Assembly (NCBI GenBank): GCA_032718475.1
Contig: JAUCBJ010005383.1
Location: 16,300-80,299, forward strand
Source of the DNA: Nemertoderma westbladi
Taxonomy: Eukaryota; Xenacoelomorpha; Nemertodermatida; Nemertodermatidae
Direction of reading: 5' to 3'
Length of the DNA: 64,000 bases
In this document: piece by piece, positions 49,700-60,184 of the stretch
Position numbering within the stretch: the stretch's first letter is position 1
How the letters are laid out: every line of letters starts with the position of its first letter
The notes under the pieces: model-generated
Told to the model about the DNA's origin: nothing
Database searches by the model: none
Seen by the model: the letters and a program-made list of their open reading frames with translations, nothing else
Translations under genes and position numbers: made by a program

Positions 49700-51691
49700 A
49701 TGCTAACTCGAATATTTACTGGAGCCCGTTTAGGGCGATGGCGAACGATCAATTCCAGTGGCAATAAACTAAGATATGTCCAGACTCCAAGATACATTCC
49801 GACTTCATGCCTAACTCGTCAGACAAGTTTCGTCCCTTATACAACGCCACAAAGAAATATTCATATATCGCGCTCTTCTTTGGCCAACATTGAAGCCAAA
49901 ACGAAGTTGGTAATCTTCGATAAAGATGGAACTCTCATTTGTTTCCACGCAATGTGGACATCCTACGCCGAAGAAGCAGCTGCTAGAATTGTAGAAGTAT
50001 CCGGACTAACGCATCTCTCTTTGGAGGAAAAAATTTATAAAGTTCTTGGTTACGATTACAAACGGAAAAAGGTTTTATTGGGGTCGTTGGCAGAGCTTCC
50101 ACACCCGGTAATCAAGGAGAACCTGACGGATATGCTCGTCGAACAAGGGGTGACTCGATCAAGGGCCGAGAGCTGGATAGAGAGATCATGGAAGGATACT
50201 CCTGATGATATCACATCTAAGATGATGGTCCCAATTGGTAACATTAGAGGAATGCTCGAGAAAATTAAGAAAGCAGGAATGAAAACAGCTATATGTACAT
50301 CAGACAGTGATGAAGGGACCAAAAAATTATTGGATTGGTTTGATATTGGGCATCTAATCGACTACACATTATGCGGGGACCACGATGAGAATACCCCTAA
50401 ACCTGCAGCGGACAATGTAGATATGATATGCAGAGAGTTACAAGTGGATCCCAGCGAAACTGTTGTTATCGGAGACACCCCAGCCGACATGGGTATGGGT
50501 AAGAACGCGGACGTTTCCCTTAGTATTGGTGTGCTAACTGGTGTAGGGGAGTTGTTTGACCTCAGGGACGCCGATATTATTGTCCATACGGTGCAAGATG
50601 CCGTCGACCTTGTACTAATGCACCATTACGAACTTAAGATTCCCAAGATACTTTTTAGGAGCGACTTTGAGTACAATAACAACCCTGGAGTTGGGGGTAC
50701 AGAAACTAGAAACCCCGGAAGTCAGATAGATGGCTCATTTGAAGCGGATGGGAGGCTATCTTCTACTTATGCTAAACTATCGAGACCAACTTCCGAAGGA
50801 TCAAGCGTTACCAAGTCAAACATTAGGAATACAAATGTAAATACTAAGAAACAAAGGCGAAGAGATATCACGGGTTTAATTATGGATAAATTAAATAATG
50901 GGTCATCAGTTGCCCCCATATCGCGTATGTTTCATTCCACTGGTACTCAGTTCTACCCTCTACCAGATACTACAGATTATGTATTAGAGACAAATGAAGA
51001 GGACTTAGCTGCTTATAGCCATATTATAGTTGGTTCTGGTTCAGCCGGTTGTGTTTTAGCAAACCGATTATCTGATAACCCTGACAATCACGTACTTCTA
51101 GTAGAAGCCGGCCCCAAAGATAAACTCCTGGGTTCCTACCTACTCCAATGGAAGATACACATGCCGGCGGCGCTGATGTACAACTTGTGCAACGACAACT
51201 ACAACTGGTCGTACAGCAGTGTCCCACAGAAGGGGGTTAACAACCGCGAGATGTACTGCCCTAGAGGCCGGTGTTGGGGTGGCAGTTCATCCCTAAACGC
51301 CATGGTCTACGTGAGAGGCCACGCCATGGACTACGATAGATGGCACTCGCAAGGAGCCCAAGGCTGGTCCTACCAAAACTGTCTACCGTACTTCAAGAAA
51401 GCCCAGAGCCACGAACTGGGTCCCGATGTCTACCGGGGTGCGGATGGCCCTTTACGCGTCTCCCAGGGCGATATAACTGCCAACCCACTCTATGGTGCTT
51501 TCATGGAGGCGACTGTTTCCTCTGGTTACCCCACCACTGATGACCCCAACGGCTTCCAACAGGAAGGCTTTGGTCCAATGGATCGCACCATTAGTGACGG
51601 TATGCGATGCTCTGCCTCCAAGGCCTACCTCCATCCACTCCTTTCTACCAGAACCAATCTCATCACGTTAACTAATTCTCTAACAACAAAG
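49700..51691 (+). CDS. CHDH: HAD phosphatase-choline dehydrogenase fusion, exon 1
   Basis: Codes 664 residues with two enzymes in frame. Residues 1-60 are basic and Ser/Thr-rich, like a mitochondrial presequence. Residues about 68-300 are a HAD-superfamily phosphatase: motif I FDKDGTLICF (nucleophile D74), motif II CTSDSD, motif III TPKPAAD and motif IV VIGDTPADMGMG (D259). After a basic, Ser-rich linker (about 305-430), a GMC oxidoreductase starts: FAD-binding VGSGSAGCVLANRLS (about 440) and the GMC signature GRCWGGSSSLNAMVYVRG (about 523-540). Human CHDH has only the second part. CHDH oxidises choline to betaine aldehyde at the inner mitochondrial membrane. The donor AAG/GTTTGT at 51692 leaves phase 0. 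The HAD substrate is unknown. Confidence 0.93.
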
Positions 51692-52023
51692 GTTTGTAAT
51701 AATAAATATTTATTAATATTTGGTTACAATTTCTTAAACCTATAATAATACTATAAAGGAATCTGAATTTAATATTTAGTAGTTGTACACAAACCAAACT
51801 CAGTCGGCAATAAGTCGTACTTTTTAAATACTTAAAAAGTTTCTTTACTTTTAATTTTATTTTCAGTTTATTAATGTAAATATTATAATTTATAAATCAC
51901 TTCTATGTTCTACATATACGTTTGAGTGTTCCATATATTAGGTATATTATTATAATATACATCCAGGATATGCGATAATAAGTTTGTGAGAGTGATACAC
52001 CTTAATTTCTATGGCCCAAACAG

Positions 52024-52119
52024 GTGCTGTTCTCAGGAAATAAAGCTATTGGTATCGAGTACATCAATTATCCAGTCCCAATTCACCGATCTGATAGGAA
52101 TAAAGTGTTTGCAGATAAG
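52024..52119 (+). CDS. CHDH: Choline dehydrogenase, exon 2
   Basis: 32 codons between acceptor CAAACAG and donor AAG/GTAAGT, phase 0 at both ends. It reads VLFSGNKAIGIEY, matching human VLFEGTRAVGVEY in the FAD domain. Confidence 0.92.
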
Positions 52120-52313
52120 GTAAGTTGTCGGTAATTAAATAATTATAACGCCATTAATACGTTTAATTAATAGGTTTAGCTGGTATTTAAATTTATCAGT
52201 AGAGTAATAAATTTCAAGTAATTTTATTCATAAAAAAAAAAATTGAAATTCAAAATGTACCTACTTTCCTCTTGTCCCCAAAACCACCAGGTGGTTCAAC
52301 TTTCTCGCTTTAG

Positions 52314-52532
<219 letters not shown>

Positions 52533-52639
52533 TAATTAATTATATAATTTGATTTATACAATGTTACTTTATTGAACTATAAAACTTTACAAGTAATAAC
52601 ATATCCCAGGAAATAATCATATATATATTATTATCAACC

Positions 52640-54141
52640 CTGCCGTCCAAAGTCAAAACAACGTAACTACAAATTTATAAATTTCCAGTTTATTGTATTA
52701 AATGCTTTATATCAATTAGTTCCATGTTCTCTGTGAAGGAGAACACCATATCTACTATAGTTTAGAATAATATAGCTAAAATACAAAACAATGTAACTCA
52801 CACTTTCAGCTCTGAAAAACGAACAAGATCAACGTAAAAAACTGAAACAGATGAAAAACAAGGTATCTAACATATAGTTAAGTTGTTTTGGTTTTGTGAA
52901 CTTCTTGTAAATGTGTAGATACGTTGTTATTGCAAATTTTCCAATATTATTGGGGTTGAGTTACGTTGTTTTGTCTCGAAAATGAGAGGGAAATTTAAAA
53001 ATAAATAAATTGCCTACCGTCAGTACGGTACCAGTATGCCTGTACCGGTAGGCCTACACTGTACTTTGGATTAATTGTAAGTTTTTAACTTGAACTTTTG
53101 ATACGTTTGTATCACAATGCCTTCTATATATAAACTTAAAGTCACTGATAAAGTTCAAACGCTCTGGCATATGAAATGGTGGCCAGCTGAGGTTATTAAG
53201 GTTACAGGGAAAAATCTATAAAGTTACTTTCCCAGCAGGCTATTCAAAAAAATGGATTCGAACTGGTCATATTATGACTTTCTCAAAGATAAAGCGTCAC
53301 TTGTTGTACCGGTTGTTGGGATGAACAGCAGAGGAATTGCCCCAAATAAAATAAACCTAATCGTCAAGAACCTAACGCCATTAATGCCTGCTACAAGGAG
53401 GTATTTCTGGCTCAAGCTACGACCTGGTCCTGATCACCTACCTGATCTAATAAATGAACGTGATCCCGGAAAAGATTTGGACGTAGATGGCGGCGAGGTC
53501 GTCGACTAACTCATTTAGTAACGGTACTACTAGGATTTACTAACTACGATGAAGGAACAAACTTAACGAACGAACAAACTTACTATTATTGACTGAAACT
53601 TAATTGCCTTAAATTTAATTAATAAGACTCATATTAATATTCAATAATTGACTTTTAATATGAGTCTTATTAATTAAATAAAAATAATTATTATTAATTA
53701 TTGTTCAAGTTATTATTTGGTATCATTCGCAATATGAAACAGAAAAGATTCTGAATTCTGAAATAATCTTTTTCTTCATCCTGACTGCCGGATTTTACCA
53801 AAACAAGAAAAACGTATGTTGAGTACTTACCTTGCTTTGGCTTTGCATTAATTTCACATACAACCTTTTGCTTCTGTATCATTTACATTTTTTTTGGGGT
53901 CGATGCAGGACTAAAAAAACGTATATATAAAATCGTTTCCTGTACCGTCATTTTAATTGTTTTTAGTCTTCTAAGCTATGTAACTTGTTTTCTTATAACC
54001 TACTATCAATATAACATTACCAGACCGTTTTTAATATTTATAGTTTTCGCTCAGGAAAAGATTGAAAAAATGAGTTACAAAAACGCAATTTACTCTAAAA
54101 CGTACTTTTGTTAGATACAATGTTTTGACTTTGGACGGCAG
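52640..54141. mobile_element. 1.5-kb TIR transposon in CHDH intron 3
   Basis: Ends are CTGCCGTCCAAAGTCAAAAC at the left and its inverse at the right (GTTTTGACTTTGGACGGCAG, 54122-54141). The flanks are AACC on both sides (52636-52639 and 54142-54145), a 4-bp target-site duplication. Subterminal ACAACGTAACT-type words recur in both orientations. No transposase is recognisable, so it is nonautonomous; the superfamily is not assigned. Confidence 0.85.
53117..53509 (+). pseudogene. Coding remnant carried by the TIR transposon
   Basis: The ATG at 53117 opens VTDKVQTLWHMKWWPAEVIK, stopped after 34 codons by a 1-base slip. The shifted frame goes on KVTFPAGYSKKWIRTGH. A further frame from 53252 to 53509 reads GIAPNKINLIVKNLTPLMPA, then RRYFWLKL and an acidic end. 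The W-KWWPAEV...V-F pattern looks like a small SH3 or Tudor-type beta barrel. I do not recognise the family. It could be captured host sequence or an internal gene of a parent element. Confidence 0.5.
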
Positions 54142-54226
54142 AACCAACACGAGTGTGGCCTTCGGGCAGCAAAAGCTGCAAGCCATCTTAGCGAACAATT
54201 ATAATTACTAGGCCTATGACTAGATA

Positions 54227-54520
54227 TATCTTGGCTTCCGACACACTGACACACTACTACTACTACTAGTACTACTAGAATCGGCATGCTGCATTGCAGC
54301 TGCATTTTTAAGAATGCTGTGCCGGCTTGTCGACAAAATTGCGCCGCCACAACTCCCTATCACCCATGACATTTGCTAGATCATCCGCATCTTTAAGGCC
54401 AGTGTCCTTTAAGATGCGTCTCAAGAAAGACACACACACACACAGACTTTTAGAAAACGGCCTTAGTATAATTATAAGAGTTCGCTGATGGTTCGCAGTT
54501 TTTTGACTCGCCCCACAGTG
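54227..54520 (-). repeat. Dispersed repeat interrupted by a short LINE insertion
   Basis: TTGGCTTCCGACACACTGAC on the left and ACTTTTAGAAAACGGCC to TTTTTTGACTCGCCCC on the right are the inverse of the repeat at 40572-40648. The LINE 3' end at 54253-54430 splits it. Confidence 0.7.
54253..54430 (-). mobile_element. Short 5'-truncated LINE copy
   Basis: Minus strand encodes FLRRILKDTGLKDADDLANV and GDRELWRRNFVDK, then the common tail and (AGT)n. It is flanked by GACACAC on both sides, consistent with insertion into an AC-rich target. Confidence 0.85.
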
Positions 54521-54589
54521 AACACAACACGTTTGTAAACAGTAGACTTTGGTAATAACAAACTGAGAACCGGGAGGGGGGGGGGGGGG

Positions 54590-54780
54590 GGTTGGGATTT
54601 GACGCAAATCACATAATATTAATATTTCGCATCAATGTTAAATTATCAATTAAAGGGAAAAGAAAAGAGCAGGTTACAGTGACACGTTATTGTAAACCAA
54701 AACAACAAACTAAAGTCAATAGAACGGTTTACAGTTTTATTTTTGAGAGTAATCAGCTGTTATTTACGTCGATTTTCCCC
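54590..54780 (-). mobile_element. MITE copy B (GGGGAAA TIR)
   Basis: It matches 39100-39287 in inverse orientation, sharing CTCTCAAAAATAAAACTGTA and GTCACTGTAACCTG-type words. Ends are GGATTTGACGCAAAT and ATTTACGTCGATTTTCCCC. G and C homopolymers flank it on either side (54576-54591 and 54810-54833). Confidence 0.75.
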
Positions 54781-55155
54781 TAATGGTCCAACACCCTCAC
54801 CCTCACAACCCCCCCCCCCCCCCCCCCCCCCCCCACCCGCGCCTATCTGCAAACTCAAAATGTTAGTGTTTAAACGGGATTTTTGGGTTATAGGCATTTC
54901 GATTTCCGGAATTTGAATTTAAAATTTTGCCAAATATGCCAATAGATACAGCCAACAACCACAGCTGACAATAATAAATAGTAAAATCAGCTGCAACCTC
55001 TGGAAATGTATTTGCCAGAGGGCGGATACATCTCCAACCGTTTTTTCAATAGGGTTTTGATGCTTTATTTCCGGGGTGGGAATATTTTTCATCGCGATAC
55101 CGTTTGAACACTAAATTTTATGGCATTGTTAAGTCATATAGAGCATATATTTCAG

Positions 55156-55401
55156 GTCTATGTAGCACATAAATGTAAAGAACCGGTGACACTGCTGGAT
55201 GCACAACGGGGTCTAGGGATGATCAGAGTTGGCCTGCAATGGTTCCTGAACCAGACAGGGGAAGCCGCCACCGCCCACCTGGACGTGGGCGGGTTCATTC
55301 GATCTCACGATGAAGTCCCCCACCCCGACATACAATACCATTTCCTACCCAGTCAAGTGATAGACCATGGCAGAAAGTCCCCCAAGGTTCACGCATTCCA
55401 G
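55156..55401 (+). CDS. CHDH: Choline dehydrogenase, exon 4
   Basis: 82 codons, phase 0 at both ends. It reads LQWFLNQTGEAATAHLDVGG, then FIRSHDEVPHPDIQYHFLPS and QVIDHGR, close to human CHDH GGFIRSQPGVPHPDIQFHFL. The donor is ATTCCAG/GTGAGA at 55402. The last 45 nt of this exon are the seed of the array that follows. Confidence 0.95.
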
Positions 55402-56215
55402 GTGAGATAGACCACGGGAGAAAGTCCCCCAAGGTTCACGCATTCCAGGTGATATAGACCACGGGAGAAAGTCCCCCAAGGTTCACGCATTCCAGGTGAG
55501 ATAGACCACGGGAGAAAGTCCCCCAAGGTTCACGCATTCCAGGTGAGATAGACCACGGTAGAAAGTCCCCCAAGGTTCACGCATTCCAGGTGAGATAGAC
55601 CACGGGAAAAAGTCCCCCAAGGTTCACGCATTCCAGGTGAGATAGACCACGGTAGAAAGTCCCCCAAGGTTCACGCATTCCAGGTGAGATAGACCACGGG
55701 AGAAAGTCCCCCAAGGTTCACGCATTCCAGGTGAGATAGACCACGGGAGAAAGTCCCCCAAGGTTCACGCATTCCAGGTGAGATAGACCACGGGAGAAAG
55801 TCCCCCAAGGTTCACGCATTCCAGGTGAGGTAGACCACGGGAGAAAGTCCCCCAAGGTTCACGCATTCCAGGTGAGATAGACCACGGTAGAAAGTCCCCC
55901 AAGATTCACGCATTCCAGGTGAGATAGACCACGGGAAAAAGTCCCCTAAGGTTCACGCATTCCAGGTGAGATAGACCACGGTAGAAAGTCCCCCAAGGTT
56001 CACGCATTCCAGGTGAGATAGACCACGGTAGAAAGTCCCCCAAGGTTCACGCATTCCAGGTGAGATAGACCACGGTAGAAAGTCCCCCAAGGTTCACGCA
56101 TTCCAGGTGAGATAGACCACGGGAGAAAGTCCCCCAAGGTTCACGCATTCCAGGTGAGATAGACCACGGTAGAAAGTCCAGACCACGGGAGAAAGTCCCC
56201 TAAGGTTCAGAGTGA
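55357..56215 (+). repeat. 47-bp minisatellite carrying a 5' splice site per unit, about 17 units
   Basis: The unit is GTGAGATAGACCACGGGAG, then AAAGTCCCCCAAGG and TTCACGCATTCCAG. It equals the last 45 nt of CHDH exon 4 (GTGATAGACCATGGCAG and on) except that GTGAT has become GTGAGAT, the intron start. Every unit ends CATTCCAG/GTGAG, a good donor. Reading on from the exon gives CAG GTG AGA TAG, so any downstream donor yields a premature stop. Confidence 0.97.
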
Positions 56216-56269
56216 ATACAATAACATTAAACGGCCGCTTCAGCATTACAAGTTTTATATACAATCGCT

Positions 56270-56764
56270 TCAATTTTTCCCGTTGACTTTCCCAGTTACG
56301 CCACCTGGTGTAGAAGAAGTGATTCTGCGACAAACAATAGCGTCTCGAAGGTTGGCCGCTTCCAATGGAATCACGTCCGGGTGCGAATTATTCGCGGCGT
56401 TATCCAACGAACTTATATCGATTACTGGAATATCTCCGGCTGCTTCTGTAGTAGAAGATTCGATTGCAGTTTCATCCGTATTAAATCCAATCCATATTAA
56501 ATCATCCCCGGATCCATTCGACTCATCACCGTGGTCTTCTTTTATCGGTTGTACATTATCGTCAGGGTTCAGTATATCTTGGTAATGAGCGTCCACTGCT
56601 TGGTTGAGTTGCCAATCGAATCTCTTTAACTCATCCCTCGCTCGCACTACATCATGGGTGCCGGTAACTCGTGTATATTGGTGACATATCTCCACTTGGG
56701 TCTCCGTTAGATAGGTTCGCCAACTGTGAGACTTGTGGTGCACTCGGGGGTTTCGATAGGACAT
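56270..56764 (-). CDS. Antisense intronic ORF, 164 aa, UBA-like segment
   Basis: An intronless ATG-to-TGA frame on the strand opposite CHDH, inside its intron 4. Residues about 18-66 (TETQVEICHQYTRVTGTHDV, then VRARDELKRFDWQLNQAVDA) fit the UBA-like pattern in which a TGT/S-D-A--L---DW-L--AV motif ends the helices. The rest is acidic and low-complexity (NPDDNVQPIKEDHGDESNG). Amino-acid composition looks protein-like. It could be a retrocopy or a small gene. Confidence 0.5.
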   Translation of the reverse strand: MSYRNPRVHHKSHSWRTYLTETQVEICHQYTRVTGTHDVVRARDELKRFDWQLNQAVDAHYQDILNPDDNVQPIKEDHGDESNGSGDDLIWIGFNTDETAIESSTTEAAGDIPVIDISSLDNAANNSHPDVIPLEAANLRDAIVCRRITSSTPGGVTGKVNGKN

Positions 56765-56939
56765 GCTGATGCGTTATACATAGATTAATTAATTAATTAA
56801 GATGTCTTTAATTCCGCAGATTAAAGCAGAGTATAAAGTGTTAACCTATTTAATAGTAAGATAGAGTAGATAGTAATAGAGTAATATCATTATAGCAATT
56901 TTAAAGACAAATTACATTCAAATCAATGATGGCCTACGA

Positions 56940-57235
56940 AATTCTGGAATTATTGAGCAAACGAGAGGGTTGCTCCAAGGAGACACACTGAGCCCCTTCT
57001 TGTTTATTTTGTATATCTGCGATTTAGTGATTACATCAAACGATTTGCTCACTATATTGGAGAAATAATTATTTTACTGTTTGCTGATGACGTGCTATTC
57101 TACAGTGACTCTAGAGAAGTTATTCAAGCAGCGTTGGATGCTACGGCGGCCTGGGCCCTGGAAAACGGTCTGGGAAGTAAACCTTGATAAAACGGCTATC
57201 ATGAAATTTCACTGCGAGGATACCTTATTAATTCG
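56940..57235 (+). pseudogene. Decayed reverse transcriptase of a second LINE family
   Basis: One frame reads TRGLLQGDTLSPFLFILYI then CDL (RT block B). After a frameshift near 57020 another reads IILLFADDVLFYSDSREVIQ (block C, catalytic ADD), then AAWALENGL. Wording differs from the other LINE here (GVLQGDTLAPFLF), so this is another family. Confidence 0.8.
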
Positions 57236-57936
57236 AGACATTGCCAGACAACTCAACCTCACTGAAACGCCGGAATTTCAGAAATTCAATGAAGTAGTAC
57301 ATTCTAAAGAATGGGAAATACCAGCAGCTTTTTGGAACTCATGCAGCTATCGAAAGAGGAGCCTTCCAAAAGGGTCGCCTCCGGCTTCGGTCGACTGTTT
57401 TCTTGTAGTTTTAATGATACTCACGAATTAATAAAATTAAAGTTAAAAATCGCTTGAGAACTGCTTGCACATATTTTTGTGAATTATTCCATTATAGATC
57501 ACTGTCAGACTGATTTACATATCTATCAGCCTTTTTCTTCGAAAAATTTGCCGTCTTAAGCTAAAAATAAATAAAAGCGTAAACTTCCCAATGTTTCCCG
57601 ACTCCCATCCCTACTACTGTAATATTTCGAGTTACAGAGATGATGTATCTTTATTTAGGCTCACGTTGGACCAATGCGCCCTACTAGTAGAGGATCTGTT
57701 AAACTACAATCGAACAACCCAGCTATCCCACCTCTTATTGACTTCAAGTACTTGGATACCCAGAACGATATAGAAGAGATGCGAAATTCTATTAAATTAA
57801 CCAGGTTAGATAATAACTAATAATTTGGTCGTGTTAGTCAAATCCAATCCAAAGTTTGTGTATAGCAGTCTGCTATACACAAACACAATATATTAAAAAT
57901 ACATTGAATGTACTCCTACTGTAATAGAATACCAAC
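57236..57936. other. CHDH intron 4, no clear gene
   Basis: Contains the tail of the RT frame (NLDKTAIMKFHCED) and AT-rich DNA. I looked here for the missing CHDH exon and did not find it. Confidence 0.5.
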
Positions 57937-58193
57937 AAGAATACCAGACTTTCTGCCGTTATATTTCACTTTGCAGTTACCCCCATGTGAAGAATACCAG
58001 GTTTTCACCAAAAGCACAGGTTACAGAAGGGCTGAATCTAACCAAAACAATAAACGAATTAGTATATGTACAAAAATAAGGACTATAAAACACTTAATAA
58101 AGATAAATAAAAAAAAATTAAAAATCTTCATATATAAAATTCCAATAAAAAGTCGACCGAAAAGTGAAAGTCTGGTATTCTTCACATGGGCCC
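57937..58193. mobile_element. MITE (CCCATGTGAAG TIR), copy 2
   Basis: It matches 45343-45615 over its length and ends TGGTATTCTTCACATGGG. The left end is slightly truncated (AAGAATACCAGAC). Confidence 0.9.
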
Positions 58194-58321
58194 AATAGGC
58201 CTATCTAATCTACATCTGATTGTTGTATTGTTATTGTTTTTACATAATGTATAAAGAAATCTAACACACTAGTATAAAAAAAATAAATAAAATTCGAAAT
58301 AATTATAAAAAATCATATTAT

Positions 58322-58560
58322 ATGGCGCATGTGAAGTGGACCAGACTTTATGCTGTTATATTTCACTTTGCACCCCCATGTGAAGAATATCTGATTTTCA
58401 CTGAAACCCAGGTTACAGAAGGGCTGAATCTAAACAAATCAATAAACGAATTAGTATATGTACAGGTTATAAGACAGAAATAAGCGCTATAAAACACTTG
58501 ATAAGGAGAAATACAAACAATATACAAATCTTCAAATATAAAATTCTAAAACATTGAGAC
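58322..58560. mobile_element. MITE (CCCATGTGAAG TIR), copy 3, right end lost
   Basis: It starts GGCGCATGTGAAGTGGACCA and shares the internal GGTTACAGAAGGGCTGAAT and AAACGAATTAGTATATGT words. The right TIR is not found. Confidence 0.8.
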
Positions 58561-58728
58561 TAATATAAAATAAAAATATAACTTTAATACATTCATCCAG
58601 CACAATAAGTTGTTTAGATTAGCACAACTATGAGTTTAATGTCATTCCGGTACATCAAAGATCTTTAGAAACAGCCAGTAATGCCGCGGCCCAAACAATT
58701 GGGATCTAGGTATGGTTTGAGCTGACGT

Positions 58729-59058
58729 TTAATACGTCTCGGTTGCCATGATAACGGAATCTCTGATATGTTTGTGTCGGAAAGTGAATACGGTACCGGT
58801 AGGTAAACCTAGATAATCATCCATTCTGTATGTATCCAAGGTCTCCCCCCATAGTGTACCGTCTTTAATTTTGAGTATTTTAAAATAAATAGCTTCTCTC
58901 GAGTTATTGTCAGTATTCTCTATGACAACTCGAACTATACAACCAGGGGTTATGAGATTGAGACAGCGTTTATTCAACCGGCGACCATTCCAGTCTGTAA
59001 GATACGTCGGTAATAATGGGAAGAGAATTCTCATAGATTGTTTTCCACGGTCACCCAT
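58729..59058 (-). CDS. Antisense intronic ORF, 109 aa, unknown
   Basis: An ATG-to-TAA frame opposite CHDH in intron 4. It reads RILFPLLPTYLTDWNGRR, then ITPGCIVRVVIEN, EAIYFKILKIKDGTLWGETL and TGTVFTFRHKHIRD. The YFKI-KI--G-LWG...G--F-F-HKHI layout resembles short all-beta domains of bacterial DUF type. I do not recognise a family. Composition is protein-like and there is no sign of splicing. Confidence 0.45.
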   Translation of the reverse strand: MGDRGKQSMRILFPLLPTYLTDWNGRRLNKRCLNLITPGCIVRVVIENTDNNSREAIYFKILKIKDGTLWGETLDTYRMDDYLGLPTGTVFTFRHKHIRDSVIMATETY

Positions 59059-59652
59059 CTCGGCACAATAATTAATCCATTAACTAAAGTACCGGTATAT
59101 AGTAGTTGTTAGCTAATTGATACGATGATTCGTGTGTTGGCCTATAATAACCAAGGTACCGGTACGGCGTACTGGTAGCCTCGTAATGAATTTCAATGAA
59201 ATCTCTCGAGATTGTCATTTGTTGCTACTCACAGACTGACAGACCTGCCTCACCTGCTTTAACTAACGCTCTAGTTTCTGCATTAGTCTGCTAGTACCAG
59301 GCGAGTGGCGGTACAACCTACCGGCACGGTACTGTCGGCACAGCCAACAAACACTAGCAGACTGGAGTGTGAGGTTTCGGTGCCTTAGGCCTTGCTCAGA
59401 GATTTAATGTTATGTACTTAAGCATTCAAATTTCCCGCCGAATTAAAAAATCACCATATGACAACCAATCATGTTACCGCAATAAATAAATTATGTGCCT
59501 GTTTCTAGTGTTATGATATAAATTCTTGAGCTAGCATAATGACTTGCGGTTAGGGTTAGATAACAGGTTCAGAACCAATAGAACCGTTATCAATAAATCA
59601 ACCTAAAATGACTTGGTTGCCTTTATTAAACTACAGAATGAATTGTTTTCAG
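59059..59652. other. End of CHDH intron 4
   Basis: No ORF or repeat is recognised; rich in GGTACCGGTAC-type words. Confidence 0.5.
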
Positions 59653-60007
59653 GGATATTTTCCGTCAATCTGCGTTGGATCGTTACCGTGGTGACGAGAT
59701 AGGACCGGGTCTGGGCGTCCAATCAGACAGCGAGATAGACGCGTGGGTTCGGAGGTACTGCGACACCGCGTACCACCCATCGTGCACCTGCAGGATGGGT
59801 ACAGACCCAGACACAGTGGTAGACCCATCGACGATGGGTGTTCATGGATTGGAGGGACTGTACGTGGTAGATGCGTCTGTGATGCCGAGCGTTGTCAGTG
59901 GTAACCTCAACGCCCCCACCATAATGTTAGCTGAGAGAGCGGCCGATATACTGCAAGGGAAGACATGTTTATCGGCGATGGACGCTCCTGTATATAAATC
60001 AATGTAG
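59653..60007 (+). CDS. CHDH: Choline dehydrogenase, last exon
   Basis: Acceptor TTGTTTTCAG ends at 59652. One leading G must complete a codon begun in a preceding exon. It reads IFRQSALDRYRGDEIGPG, the catalytic-His segment AYHPSCTCRMG, then VVDASVMPSVVSGNLNAPTI with the second active-site polar residue (Asn), ending VYKSM and TAG. The phase does not match exon 4, and about 49 residues (human GWLKLRSANP to FRLCVKLTR) are lacking. So an exon is missing between 55402 and 59652. Confidence 0.93.
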
Positions 60008-60184
60008 CGGCGATGGACGCTCCGATGTATATAAACCAAATCATTCATGAAATATTATTTATAGACGTTAGATATTTATTTGTAACCTAATATTTATAAA
60101 CGTTATAGATTTATTTGTAACCTATATAGTATATATTCAACCCTTTATATATATTAACGAACCAGTTTCTGTAGAGAGACGGTT

